NCBI RefSeq assembly: GCF_004016445.2
Contig: NZ_SADT02000005.1
Span: 496,001-560,000 of the forward strand
Source of the DNA: Mesorhizobium sp. M2E.F.Ca.ET.219.01.1.1
GTDB taxonomy: Bacteria; Pseudomonadota; Alphaproteobacteria; Rhizobiales; Rhizobiaceae
Reading direction: 5' to 3'
DNA length: 64,000 nucleotides
The notes under the pieces are model-generated. The model was not told the DNA's origin and did not search any database. It saw nothing but the letters and a program-made list of their open reading frames with translations. This document shows positions 7,093 to 15,389 of the stretch, one piece after another. The stretch's first letter is position 1. Each line of letters begins with the position of its first letter. The translations under genes and the position numbers were made by a program.

Positions 7093-7584
7093 ATGATCGA
7101 AATAAATTCGTCAAGCACGAAACGCGACGAGATGACCAAGGCTCTCAGCCTTGCAGTCATGCGCTGGCAGGACGCCACCCAGGCCTATGATGAGGCGGTG
7201 GGGGCGCGGCTCGGGCTGATTGCGGCCGAGCGGCACTGCCTCGGCCTGCTTTATGCCGGGCCGCAATCGGCGGGCGCCGTGGCGGCTGCGACCGGACTGA
7301 CACCGGCGGCCGTGACGGCGCTGATCGACCGGCTGGAGGCGCGCGGCTACGTCACCCGCACCCGCAGCCTGGAGGACAGGCGCAAGGTGGTGATCGAGGC
7401 GACCGAACTGACCAGGGACCTGTCGGAGCGCTATTACGGCGCGATCGCGCGGGAAGGCGAGAAGATGGTGGCGAGTTTCAGCGATGCCGAGATCGAGACC
7501 GTGCTGCGCTTCATCAATGCCGCGCTGGACCTGCAGAGCGAGCAGCTGGCCAGGATCAAGGCCGAGCCCGATAAGGCGGATTGA
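7093..7584 (+). CDS. MarR-family transcriptional regulator
   Basis: 163 residues. A winged helix-turn-helix lies at about residues 55-110 (AGAVAAATGLTPAAVTALIDRLEARGYVTR, split here as helix-turn-helix then wing). The wing has the hallmark RSLEDRRKVV. Flanking N- and C-terminal helices give the MarR dimer interface. It likely represses the divergent small membrane protein and itself through the adjacent palindrome (inference). ATG at 7093 lacks a clear ribosome site; an in-frame ATG at 7132 is an alternative. The ligand is unknown. Confidence 0.88.
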   Translation: MIEINSSSTKRDEMTKALSLAVMRWQDATQAYDEAVGARLGLIAAERHCLGLLYAGPQSAGAVAAATGLTPAAVTALIDRLEARGYVTRTRSLEDRRKVVIEATELTRDLSERYYGAIAREGEKMVASFSDAEIETVLRFINAALDLQSEQLARIKAEPDKAD

Positions 7585-7662
7585 ACCCCGAACGAGCAAA
7601 GCGGCCCAGCAGCCTTCCGGCAGCTGAACCGCCCTGAAACGTCGGTTGGGCGAAAACCGACC

Positions 7663-8496
7663 TCAGACCGTGGCAGGGTCGAGCGCCGGCAGACCCTTGA
7701 ACCGTGAGATGATGCCGGCAAGGTCGCCCTTGGCGAAGGCATCGCGCAGCGCATCGAAGGACGGCAGCACGAAATAGGCGCGCTGGAACTTGTCGATCTC
7801 ATAGCCGGTGCGCATCACCGTCTCGAGGTCGAACGGCACATGGTGGGCGTCCTTGCTCTCGACCGCGAATTGCAGTTCGGTGAAGGACGACATTAGCCCG
7901 GCGCCGAAGGCTTTCAGCGGCTGGCCGGCTTCCTGGATGAGGCCGTATTCGGCACTGTACCAGTAGAGCCTGGTGATCATCTCGTCGCCGCCGAGCGCGA
8001 TCATGTCCTCCGCCTTCTCGCCATACATCTGCATGAAATCGGCGAACACCGGCTGGGTCAGGATCGGCACATGGCCGAAGAAGTCGTGGAACATGTCCGG
8101 CTCGACGATGTAGTCGAGCTCTTTTTTCGTCCGCAGCCAGTTGGTGACCGGGAAGCGGCGATTGGCGAGATGGTCGAAGAACGGGCCGGCCGGGATGAGG
8201 CCGGGCACCGCGACGATTTCCCAGCCGGTCAGCTTGGTGAGCTTCTCGCTGACCGCGTCGAAATCCGGAATCCTGTCCAGCAGCCCGAGCGCCGCGACGC
8301 CGTCCAGATAGGAACGATGCGCGAGCTTCTTGGTCAGCTTCGTCTGGCGGTCGCAAAGCGTGCGCCACACCGCCTGCTCCTCGGCGGAATAATCGTAGCC
8401 TTGCGCCACGGTGAAATCGCTGCGGCACACCGAATAGTCGCCACGCAGGCCCTGCGCCGCGCATTCGGCGGCGTAATCGGCAACGCTGATTGTCAT
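7663..8496 (-). CDS. phhA: Phenylalanine 4-monooxygenase
   Basis: 277 residues. Converts phenylalanine to tyrosine with tetrahydropterin and O2. Iron ligands are visible in FHDFFGHVPIL (two His) and in WYSAEYGLI (Glu). The pterin-binding region lies in the GLIPAGPFFDHLANRRFPVTNW stretch, as in bacterial PhhA. Length is typical of the monomeric bacterial enzyme without a regulatory domain. I chose ATG at 8496, with AGGAGGAAACG upstream; a longer frame exists but lacks support. It is divergent from an Lrp-type regulator, the usual genetic context, with a palindromic site between them. Confidence 0.95.
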   Translation of the reverse strand: MTISVADYAAECAAQGLRGDYSVCRSDFTVAQGYDYSAEEQAVWRTLCDRQTKLTKKLAHRSYLDGVAALGLLDRIPDFDAVSEKLTKLTGWEIVAVPGLIPAGPFFDHLANRRFPVTNWLRTKKELDYIVEPDMFHDFFGHVPILTQPVFADFMQMYGEKAEDMIALGGDEMITRLYWYSAEYGLIQEAGQPLKAFGAGLMSSFTELQFAVESKDAHHVPFDLETVMRTGYEIDKFQRAYFVLPSFDALRDAFAKGDLAGIISRFKGLPALDPATV

Positions 8497-8589
8497 CGTT
8501 TCCTCCTCAGAAGCGTGATCCACGGATCGTGAAGGGAAGTGTAGAAGCGATCGCTGAGGCAAATCAGCCCTTGTTTGTAGCTCGTCCGC

Positions 8590-8617
8590 TGATTTTGAGG
8601 TAAAATAACTCAGATCA
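8590..8617. promoter_or_regulatory. Probable Lrp/AsnC-type site between phhA and its regulator
   Basis: An imperfect inverted repeat (TGATTTTGAG ... CTCAGATCA) around an AT-rich centre ends directly before the regulator's start. This AT-centred form is typical of Lrp/AsnC operators. The site is about 95 bp upstream of the phhA ATG. Confidence 0.5.
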
Positions 8618-9112
8618 ATGCGAGATCGAGAAAACATGCCTCAGTTCGACGATTTCGAAATCAAGATGCTCGATATCCTGCAGCGCGATGGGCGCAAGCC
8701 CGTGTCGGAGCTGGCGCAGGAGATCGGCCTGTCGACCACGCCTTGCGCGCGCCGTTTCGAGGCTTTGCAGGAAACCGGCATCATCAAGGGCTTTGCCGCC
8801 GTGCTCAGCCGCCGCGCCGTCGGCCTGACGGTCGAGGTGTTCATCCAGGTGCGGCTGGTCAGCCACAGCGACGGCTCGCCGGAAAGCTTCATCGCCGCCG
8901 TGCAGCGCATGGACGAGGTTTCGTCCTGCTGGACGATGACCGGCGACCACGATTTCCTGCTGCATGTCATGGTCCCGTCGGTGGACGATTTGAACGCCTT
9001 CGTCATGCATCGGCTGATGCGGCTGCCCGGCGTACGCGACGTCCACACGCAACTGGTGCTGCAGAACATCAAGGGCCCCGGCCATGTGCCGCTCAGCCAT
9101 CTGCGGCGCTGA
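8618..9112 (+). CDS. Lrp/AsnC-family regulator, probable phhA activator
   Basis: 164 residues. The N-terminal AsnC helix-turn-helix (DDFEIKMLDILQRDGRK ... ELAQEIGLSTTPCARRF) is followed by an Lrp ligand-binding (RAM) domain, about residues 72-155, with the GDHDFLLHV strand. Divergent linkage to phhA suggests it senses phenylalanine or another amino acid and controls phhA, as in Pseudomonas-like and rhizobial loci where an Lrp-type protein performs this role (inference). Start at 8618, with ATG at 8636 as an alternative. Confidence 0.9.
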   Translation: MRDRENMPQFDDFEIKMLDILQRDGRKPVSELAQEIGLSTTPCARRFEALQETGIIKGFAAVLSRRAVGLTVEVFIQVRLVSHSDGSPESFIAAVQRMDEVSSCWTMTGDHDFLLHVMVPSVDDLNAFVMHRLMRLPGVRDVHTQLVLQNIKGPGHVPLSHLRR

Positions 9113-9214
9113 TCCGGTCAAATCTGGCGAAAAGCTGCTTGGAAACTGCTGAATCGGGCCAAGGCGGCTTCGACATCGGCCATTAGCACAAGCGGACCAA
9201 CATGGAGGTCCGCC

Positions 9215-10783
9215 TTGAACATCGTGCTGATCAATCCGCCGCACACGGCCATCGGCAGCCGCGTGCCCGACGACCACTTGCCACCGCTCGGGCTTTTGGC
9301 GATCGGCGGTCCGCTGATCGACTCCGGCCATCAGGTGCGCCTGATCGATGCCGAGTTCGGGCCGATGCTGCTAGCCGCGCTGGTTGATGACGCCCTGCAC
9401 GGCGAACCGGATTTCATCCTAATCGGCCATTCCGGCTCGACCTCGGCGCATCCGACGGCCTTGAAGATCGCCGAGATGATCAAGGCCCGCGCGGCGGGCG
9501 TCATCGTGATCTATGGCGGCGTCTTTCCGACCTATCACTGGCGCGACATCCTGGTCGCGACCGACGTCTTCGACTTCATCGTGCGCGGCGAGGGCGAGGC
9601 GACCGCGACGGCTCTGGTCGAGGCCATCGAGATGCGCCAGCCGGTGGGAAGTGTCGCCGGCATCGCCTATCGCGACGATTTTGGCCATCCGGTCGCGACC
9701 CAGCCGGCGATGACCATTGCCGACCTCGATGCCTGGCGCGTCGGCTGGGAGCTGATCGACCATCGCCGCTACTCCTATTGGGGCGGCAAGCGGGCGGTGG
9801 TCATGCAGTTCTCGCGCGGCTGCCCGCATCTGTGCAACTATTGCGGCCAGCGCGGTTTCTGGACCCGCTGGCGGCATCGCGACCCGGTCAAATTCGCCAG
9901 GGAGATCGCCTGGCTGCATCGCGAGCACGGCGTCGAGCTGGTCAATCTGGCGGACGAGAACCCGACCTCCTCGAAGAAAGCCTGGCGCGCTTTTTTGGAC
10001 GCCATGATCGCCGAGAATGTGCCAGTGCTGATCGTCGGCTCGACCCGCGCCGACGACATCGTGCGCGACGCCGATATCCTCCATCTTTACCGCAAGGCGG
10101 GCGTCATCCGCTGGCTGCTCGGCATGGAGAACACCGACGAGGAGACGCTGTCATTGATCCGCAAGGGCGGCAGCACGAAGTCCGACCGCGAAGCGATCCG
10201 GCTGCTTCGCCGGCACGGCATCCTGTCGATGGCGACCTGGGTCGCCGGCTTCGAGGACGAGGGCCTTCGCGATTTGTGGCGCGGCTTCCGCCAGCTCATC
10301 GCCTACGATCCCGACCAGATCCAGGCGCTCTATGTTACCCCGCACCGCTGGACGCCGTTTTTCCGCATCGCCGCCGATCGCAAGGTGATCCAGAAGGACG
10401 TCCGCTTCTGGGATTACAAGCACCAGGTCCTGCACATGACCCGGCTGAAGCCGTGGATGCTGTTCTTCGCCGTCAAGCTGATCGAGGTCGCGGTGCAGTC
10501 GCGGCCGAAGGCGCTGGCGCGCATCCTGTTCCACCCCGATCCCGAACAGCGCCACTCGATGCGCTGGTACACGAAGATGGGCCGCCGCGTCTGGTTCCGC
10601 GAAGTCTGGGGTTTCCTGGTCCGCGACCGCCGCGTCAAGGACGGACCGACGCTCGCCGAGTTCTGGGGCGCGCCGCAGGATGCCGAGGAGGAATCGATGA
10701 TGGTCCGGCGGCCGGCCCGAAAGCCGGGTACGCGCACCATCGAAACCGCGCGTGTGTCGGATGAGAGAAGATTAGTCGGCTAA
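9215..10783 (+). CDS. B12-binding radical SAM protein, BchE-like branch
   Basis: 522 residues starting at TTG (9215), preceded by GGAGGT. An N-terminal cobalamin-binding Rossmann domain (about 1-150, starting VLINPPH) precedes a radical SAM core with the CxxxCxxC cluster motif in CPHLCNYCGQRGFW (about residues 206-210 for the first two Cys). The RWRHRDP that follows resembles the BchE/class B methylase group. It would bind [4Fe-4S], SAM and probably a cobalamin. The substrate is unknown: no photosynthesis or hopanoid genes are nearby, and BchE itself starts differently. It stands alone between the Lrp gene and argB. Confidence 0.82.
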   Translation: MNIVLINPPHTAIGSRVPDDHLPPLGLLAIGGPLIDSGHQVRLIDAEFGPMLLAALVDDALHGEPDFILIGHSGSTSAHPTALKIAEMIKARAAGVIVIYGGVFPTYHWRDILVATDVFDFIVRGEGEATATALVEAIEMRQPVGSVAGIAYRDDFGHPVATQPAMTIADLDAWRVGWELIDHRRYSYWGGKRAVVMQFSRGCPHLCNYCGQRGFWTRWRHRDPVKFAREIAWLHREHGVELVNLADENPTSSKKAWRAFLDAMIAENVPVLIVGSTRADDIVRDADILHLYRKAGVIRWLLGMENTDEETLSLIRKGGSTKSDREAIRLLRRHGILSMATWVAGFEDEGLRDLWRGFRQLIAYDPDQIQALYVTPHRWTPFFRIAADRKVIQKDVRFWDYKHQVLHMTRLKPWMLFFAVKLIEVAVQSRPKALARILFHPDPEQRHSMRWYTKMGRRVWFREVWGFLVRDRRVKDGPTLAEFWGAPQDAEEESMMVRRPARKPGTRTIETARVSDERRLVG

Positions 10784-10828
10784 GGGACGGTTCACCGTTT
10801 GCAGAAACAGCGACCCTGCCTGGTCTTC

Positions 10829-11722
10829 TTACGGAACGATCAGCGTGCCGGCGCCATGCTCGGTGAAGAGCTCGAGCAGCACGGAATGCGGCGTCTTGCC
10901 GTTGAGGATGACGACGCCCTCGACGCCGCGCTCGATCGCTTCGATGCAAGTCTCGACCTTCGGGATCATGCCGCCGGAAACCGTGCCGTCCTTGATCAGC
11001 GCCTTGGCCTCGGCGACGGTCAGCTCGTCGATCAGCTTCTTGTTCTTGTCCAGCACGCCCGGCACGTCGGTGAGGAACAAGAGGCGCGAGGCGCGGCAGG
11101 CGCCGGCAATCGCCCCTGCGAACGTGTCGGCGTTGATGTTGTAGGTATGGCCGTCGCGGCCGGGCGCCACAGGCGCCAGCACAGGAATCATCTCCGAGCG
11201 CGCCAAGAGATCGAGCAGCGTGCGGTCGACCTCGACCGGTTCGCCGACGAAGCCGAGATCCAGCACCCGCTCAATGTTGGAATCGGGGTCGATCATGGTC
11301 TTGCGCGCCTTTTCGGCGAACACCATGTTGCCGTCCTTCCCGCAGAGCCCGATCGCCCACTCGCCCTCGGCGTTGATCAGTGCCACGATCTCCTTGTTGA
11401 TCGAGCCAGCCAGCACCATCTCGACGATCTCGACCGTCTTCTGGTCGGTGACGCGCAAGCCCCCCTCGAACTTGGATTCGATGCCCATCTTGGTGAGCAT
11501 CGCGCCGATCTGCGGTCCGCCGCCATGCACGACGATCGGGTTCACGCCGGACTGTTTCAGCAGCGCGATGTCTCGGGCGAAGGCCTTGCCGAGCTCGGTA
11601 TCGCCCATGGCATGGCCGCCATATTTCACCACCACCGTCTTGTTCTCGTAGCGCTGCATGTAAGGCAGCGCGCGCGAGAGCAGCGCGGCCTGCATTTCGG
11701 CGTTGGCGGCGACGTCCGTCAT
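10829..11722 (-). CDS. argB: Acetylglutamate kinase
   Basis: 297 residues. Phosphorylates N-acetylglutamate in arginine synthesis. Visible motifs are VVVKYGGHAMG (phosphate-binding Lys), IVVHGGGPQIG and the C-terminal GGMIPKVE plus NGKTPHSVL. Start ATG at 11722; a longer in-frame ORF exists but would read through the palindromic repeat at 11742-11788. The minus-strand order yidC, engB, argB matches the usual rhizobial cluster, but other genes separate them here. The leader carries a hairpin repeat about 20 nt before the start. Confidence 0.95.
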   Translation of the reverse strand: MTDVAANAEMQAALLSRALPYMQRYENKTVVVKYGGHAMGDTELGKAFARDIALLKQSGVNPIVVHGGGPQIGAMLTKMGIESKFEGGLRVTDQKTVEIVEMVLAGSINKEIVALINAEGEWAIGLCGKDGNMVFAEKARKTMIDPDSNIERVLDLGFVGEPVEVDRTLLDLLARSEMIPVLAPVAPGRDGHTYNINADTFAGAIAGACRASRLLFLTDVPGVLDKNKKLIDELTVAEAKALIKDGTVSGGMIPKVETCIEAIERGVEGVVILNGKTPHSVLLELFTEHGAGTLIVP

Positions 11723-11741
11723 CGGTATCGATCCCAGCTGA

Positions 11742-11788
11742 AGCATGTCTCCCGAAAGTGGGAACCGGTTTCGGGACGAAGACATGCT
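11742..11788. repeat. Dispersed palindrome family A, copy 1
   Basis: AGCATGTCT...CCCGAAA pairs with TTTCGGG...AGACATGCT around a GTGGGAACCGG loop. A near-identical copy lies at 55596-55641. It sits in the argB leader, 20 nt upstream of the ATG, so transcripts would carry the hairpin. Confidence 0.8.
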
Positions 11789-12111
11789 TGAACATCAAGT
11801 CTTGATTGGCGGCCTCTTAGCGGGAATTGCCGCGGGCCGCAAACGGCTTTGCGGTCACAATGATGAAATCACCAGCGGTCTAGCCATGTAACCAATATGG
11901 CAGCGCTAGCTCTATCTCCGTCGGCGAAGCCGGGACGGAGACGGAGGACTTCCTGTGCGATTTAAGCCGGCAGCCTGAGCAGTCGTTGAAACGCTGGCGG
12001 ACTTGCTTGGCAGCGGCTCACTGCCGACTCGCGCGAGCGTGCCGCTGCCCCTGGCGGGCGAAGCCTTCCGGCACCCGTTGCAAATAAATCGCAATCTTCT
12101 AATTTGCCGCC
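11789..12111. other. Gene-free region upstream of the ECF sigma gene
   Basis: About 320 bp with no supported gene. It holds a short fragment (GGCGAAGCCGGGACGGAG) shared with the inverted repeat at about 60012, which looks like a repeat remnant, and the 12-nt motif at 12082-12093. Confidence 0.5.
12082..12093 (+). promoter_or_regulatory. Shared 12-nt motif upstream of ECF sigma gene
   Basis: AAATAAATCGCA lies 18 nt before the sigma ATG and recurs exactly at 13473-13484 upstream of the fasciclin gene. It is AT-rich within GC-rich flanks. It may be part of an autoregulated ECF promoter; the sigma gene lacks a clear ribosome site, which fits a very short leader (inference). Confidence 0.45.
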
Positions 12112-12651
12112 ATGGCGCCGCAGGACATCAGCAAGCTGATCGTCCGGACTTCGATGAAGGACCGGGCCGCGTTCGATCTGCTTTACAGGCAGACCAGCGC
12201 GAAACTTTTCGGTGTCTGCCTCCGTGTCTTGAAGGACAGGGGAGATGCGGAAGAAGCGCTGCAGGAGGTCTTCGTCAAGATCTGGACGAAGGCGGACCGT
12301 TTCGCGGTTTCCGATCTGAGCCCGATTTCCTGGCTGGTGGCCATTGCGCGCAATCACGCGATCGATCGCATCCGGGCGCGGCGCAGTCCTTCCGCCAACA
12401 TCGATGTGGCCCTCGACGTCGCCGATCCGACGCCGGGACCCGAGGCGATGGCTGTGGCGGGCGGCGAGGCCGAACGCATCCATCATTGCCTCGACGAACT
12501 TGAACAAGACCGGGCGGCGGCCGTCCGGGGCGCTTATTTGAGCGGCGAAAGCTATGCCGAGCTGGCGGAGCGCTTCAAGGTTCCGCTGAACACGATGCGG
12601 ACCTGGCTGCGGCGAAGCCTGCTCAAACTGAGGGAATGCCTGGAAAGATGA
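12112..12651 (+). CDS. ECF RNA polymerase sigma factor, SigK-like
   Basis: 179 residues with sigma region 2 (DLLYRQTSAKLFGVCLRVLKD, then DAEEALQEVFVKIW) and region 4 (ESYAELAERFKVPLNTMRTW with the helix-turn-helix). The stop overlaps the start of the anti-sigma gene (ATGA). The neighbouring anti-sigma protein is RskA-type and the next gene encodes a secreted fasciclin protein, the same trio logic as mycobacterial SigK. It should direct transcription of this locus and possibly others when released from the anti-sigma factor. ATG at 12112 has no good Shine-Dalgarno sequence. Confidence 0.9.
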   Translation: MAPQDISKLIVRTSMKDRAAFDLLYRQTSAKLFGVCLRVLKDRGDAEEALQEVFVKIWTKADRFAVSDLSPISWLVAIARNHAIDRIRARRSPSANIDVALDVADPTPGPEAMAVAGGEAERIHHCLDELEQDRAAAVRGAYLSGESYAELAERFKVPLNTMRTWLRRSLLKLRECLER

Positions 12652-13370
12652 CGCTGGCGGAAGACAACGGACCGGAACGTGGAGGCGACGACCTGCTCGC
12701 CGCCGAATACGTTCTCGGCGTTCTGCCAGCCGACGAACGGCGGATCGCGTCCCGCCGCATCGACACCGAGACGGCGTTTGCCCGCCTGGTCGATACCTGG
12801 GAGGTCCACTTCGCGCCGATGGCCGCCGCCTACGCCGCGGTCGAGCCGCCGGCTTCCGTCAAGGTGGCGATCGACCGCCGCCTGTTCGCGTCAACGGCTT
12901 CCACATCCCCGGCGCCCGGTGGCAGCCTGTGGACGAGCCTTGCGTTCTGGCGCGGCCTCGCTGCCGCGGCCATTGCCGCTTTGGCCGTCTATATCGCCCT
13001 GCCATACGTCAATCCGCCGGTTCAGCCGCCCGGCACCAGGCTGGTCGCCTCGCTCGCCGCCGACAACAGCAACGTCAAATACCTCGCCGTCTACGACGCC
13101 GGCCGCCATGAGGTCGGCCTGTCGCTGGTCTCCGGCGATCACGGCGCTGGCAAGGACTTCGAGCTGTGGATGATCGAAGGCAAGAACGCGCCGGTCTCGA
13201 TGGGCGTCATCCCGGCCGGCCAGACCGCGCGCATGGCCGTTACCCCTGCCGTCCAGCAGAAGCTCGCGCAAGGCGCCGTGCTCGCCGTCAGCCTCGAGCC
13301 TTCGGGCGGTTCGCCGACCGGCCAGCCGACCGGTCCGGTCGTTGCCGCGGGTGACCTGAAGGGCATCTGA
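12648..13370 (+). CDS. RskA-type membrane anti-sigma factor
   Basis: 240 residues. An N-terminal cytosolic domain (about 1-85) has the AAEYVLGVLPADERR motif characteristic of this family. One transmembrane helix lies at about 104-121 (GLAAAAIAALAVYIALP). A periplasmic RskA C-terminal domain (about 125-235) has FELWMIEGKNAPVSMGV. It should hold the upstream sigma factor inactive at the membrane until regulated proteolysis. No zinc-binding HxxxCxxC motif is evident, in line with the RskA group. Translation is coupled to the sigma gene by a 4-nt overlap; an alternative start lies at 12636. Confidence 0.88.
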   Translation: MTLAEDNGPERGGDDLLAAEYVLGVLPADERRIASRRIDTETAFARLVDTWEVHFAPMAAAYAAVEPPASVKVAIDRRLFASTASTSPAPGGSLWTSLAFWRGLAAAAIAALAVYIALPYVNPPVQPPGTRLVASLAADNSNVKYLAVYDAGRHEVGLSLVSGDHGAGKDFELWMIEGKNAPVSMGVIPAGQTARMAVTPAVQQKLAQGAVLAVSLEPSGGSPTGQPTGPVVAAGDLKGI

Positions 13371-13472
13371 CCGCCGCTTTGGCACAATCACGCCCATAAA
13401 GACCAATCGAAGTTTATTTTCTGTCAGCTGATGACGGGGGAATTCTGTCGTCGTAGTAGGCTGGCGCATTTG

Positions 13473-13484
13473 AAATAAATCGCA
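13473..13484 (+). promoter_or_regulatory. Second copy of shared 12-nt motif, upstream of fasciclin gene
   Basis: AAATAAATCGCA, identical to the copy before the sigma gene, lies 102 nt upstream of the fasciclin ATG. The fasciclin gene is the obvious candidate regulon member. The differing distances to the start codon mean the leaders would differ in length. Confidence 0.45.
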
Positions 13485-13585
13485 TGAAGAAAAAATTTGC
13501 AACAGTCGTGAAACTAGCTTTTCGGTAGTCCCGTATCTCCTCGCGTTCCCAAGGATGGGAAAAACAACCCGAGGAGACTGACACA

Positions 13586-14140
13586 ATGCGTAAACTCGCC
13601 ACCCTTTTGCTCGCCTCTACCCTTGGCCTTTCTGTGATCGGCGCCGTTGCCTATGCCAATCCGATGGTCGGCGGCGCGCCGATGTATGCCAAGAAGAACA
13701 TCATTGAGAACGCCGTCAATTCGAAGGACCACACCACGCTGGTCGCCGCGGTCAAGGCCGCCGGCCTCGTCGACACGCTGCAGGGCGCCGGTCCCTTCAC
13801 CGTCTTCGCGCCGACCAATGAGGCCTTTGCAGCACTGCCGCCGGGTACTGTCGACACGCTGCTCAAGCCCGAGAACAAGGACAAGCTGACCAAGGTGCTG
13901 ACCTGCCATGTCGTCGCCGCCAAGGCGCTGGCCGCCGACGTGGCCAAGATGGCCAAGGCCGATGGCGGCGCCCACCAAGTCAAGACGGTCGGCGGCTGCG
14001 AGCTGACGCTGAAGGCCAAGGGCGGCAAGGTCACCGTCACCGACGAGAACGGCAACGTCGCCCACGTCACCATCGCCGATGTCCGCCAGTCGAACGGCGT
14101 CATCCACGTCATCGACAAGGTTCTCTTGCCGAAGATGTAA
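13586..14140 (+). CDS. Secreted fasciclin (FAS1) domain protein
   Basis: 184 residues. The signal peptide (about 1-24, ending VAYA) is followed by a single FAS1 domain. H1 motif: GPFTVFAPTNEAFAALP. H2-like motif: NGVIHVIDKVLLP at the C-terminus. This is the small bacterial MPT70/Nex18-type fasciclin with adhesion or matrix roles in the family. In mycobacteria such proteins are the main SigK targets. Here the gene lies 215 bp behind a SigK/RskA-like pair and shares a 12-nt upstream motif with the sigma gene. The ribosome site GAGGAG precedes the ATG. Confidence 0.93.
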   Translation: MRKLATLLLASTLGLSVIGAVAYANPMVGGAPMYAKKNIIENAVNSKDHTTLVAAVKAAGLVDTLQGAGPFTVFAPTNEAFAALPPGTVDTLLKPENKDKLTKVLTCHVVAAKALAADVAKMAKADGGAHQVKTVGGCELTLKAKGGKVTVTDENGNVAHVTIADVRQSNGVIHVIDKVLLPKM

Positions 14141-14217
14141 CAAAGCGGACCTGGCCGGCGAAGACATGGCTGAGCGCCGGCCGCGACATCCAAGATCCGC
14201 GCCGCCGGCAAGGGTGT

Positions 14218-14248
14218 GCTCCGCGCTCCCGCGAGGGCGGCGCGGAGC
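14218..14248 (+). terminator. Hairpin downstream of fasciclin gene
   Basis: GCTCCGCGC pairs with GCGCGGAGC across a 13-nt loop, about 78 nt after the fasciclin stop. No T-run follows, so it may be a factor-dependent or mRNA-stabilising hairpin rather than a strong intrinsic terminator. Confidence 0.4.
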
Positions 14249-14296
14249 AGCAATTCCAGGAAAGCGCAAAGCGGTTTTCAGTCTGGGATTGCTTAA
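14249..14296. repeat. Dispersed palindrome family B, copy 1
   Basis: AGCAATTCCAGGAAA ... GCGGTTTTC ... GGGATTGCTT matches copies at 24922, 57121 and, in reverse and split, 16733-16806. It lies between the fasciclin hairpin and msrB. Confidence 0.65.
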
Positions 14297-14374
14297 GACA
14301 ACCGATAGCGCGTCACCGGCTTTTGATTTCCGGGCGGCGCTCTATCTTGGCAAAATGCGTCAGGAGGAACGGCC

Positions 14375-14878
<504 letters not shown>

Positions 14879-14900
14879 GCGGCGCCTTCTCGGACCGACT

Positions 14901-15389
14901 TCAGTTGAGGCCGAACAGGGTGATGCTGGGCTTGGCGAGCATCAGCCAGAAGATCGCGACAACGCAGAAGAAAGCGGGAAAGCCGAAGGCGAACCAGACG
15001 CGGTAGAGCCGGTCGAACCCGGGCGGCAGCGCGGACGCTTCCGCCGCCGCTTGCCTCGCCATGTCGCGCAGCCGGATCTGGATCCAGACCACCGGCAGCC
15101 AGAACAGGCCGACAACGACATAGAGGGCCAGCGCCAGCAGGATCCATCCCTCGTTGAGCGGCCAGCCGATGCTGCGCGCCAGGCCGTAACCTGTCAGCGG
15201 CTGCAGCACCACGGCGGTGGCCGTGAAGACCGTGTCGGCAATCACCACGATGCCGGCGACATGGGCGATGATGCCGGGATCGCGTGTCCTGACGGCCATC
15301 ACCATGAAGAAGGCGATGCCGATCCCGGTGCCGAACAGCACCGTCGCGCCGAGCACATGGACAAGCCGAAGAATATCCTCGAGCGGCAT
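14901..15389 (-). CDS. DUF2269-family integral membrane protein
   Basis: 162 residues with four predicted transmembrane helices (about 8-28, 45-65, 78-98 and 135-157). The N-terminus RLVHVLGATVLFGTGIGIAFF is typical of DUF2269. The function is unknown. Its ATG overlaps the stop of the epimerase/DoxX-like gene (TGATG), so the two are coupled and may act together at the membrane. The start at 15389 was chosen from this overlap. Confidence 0.82.
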   Translation of the reverse strand: MPLEDILRLVHVLGATVLFGTGIGIAFFMVMAVRTRDPGIIAHVAGIVVIADTVFTATAVVLQPLTGYGLARSIGWPLNEGWILLALALYVVVGLFWLPVVWIQIRLRDMARQAAAEASALPPGFDRLYRVWFAFGFPAFFCVVAIFWLMLAKPSITLFGLN

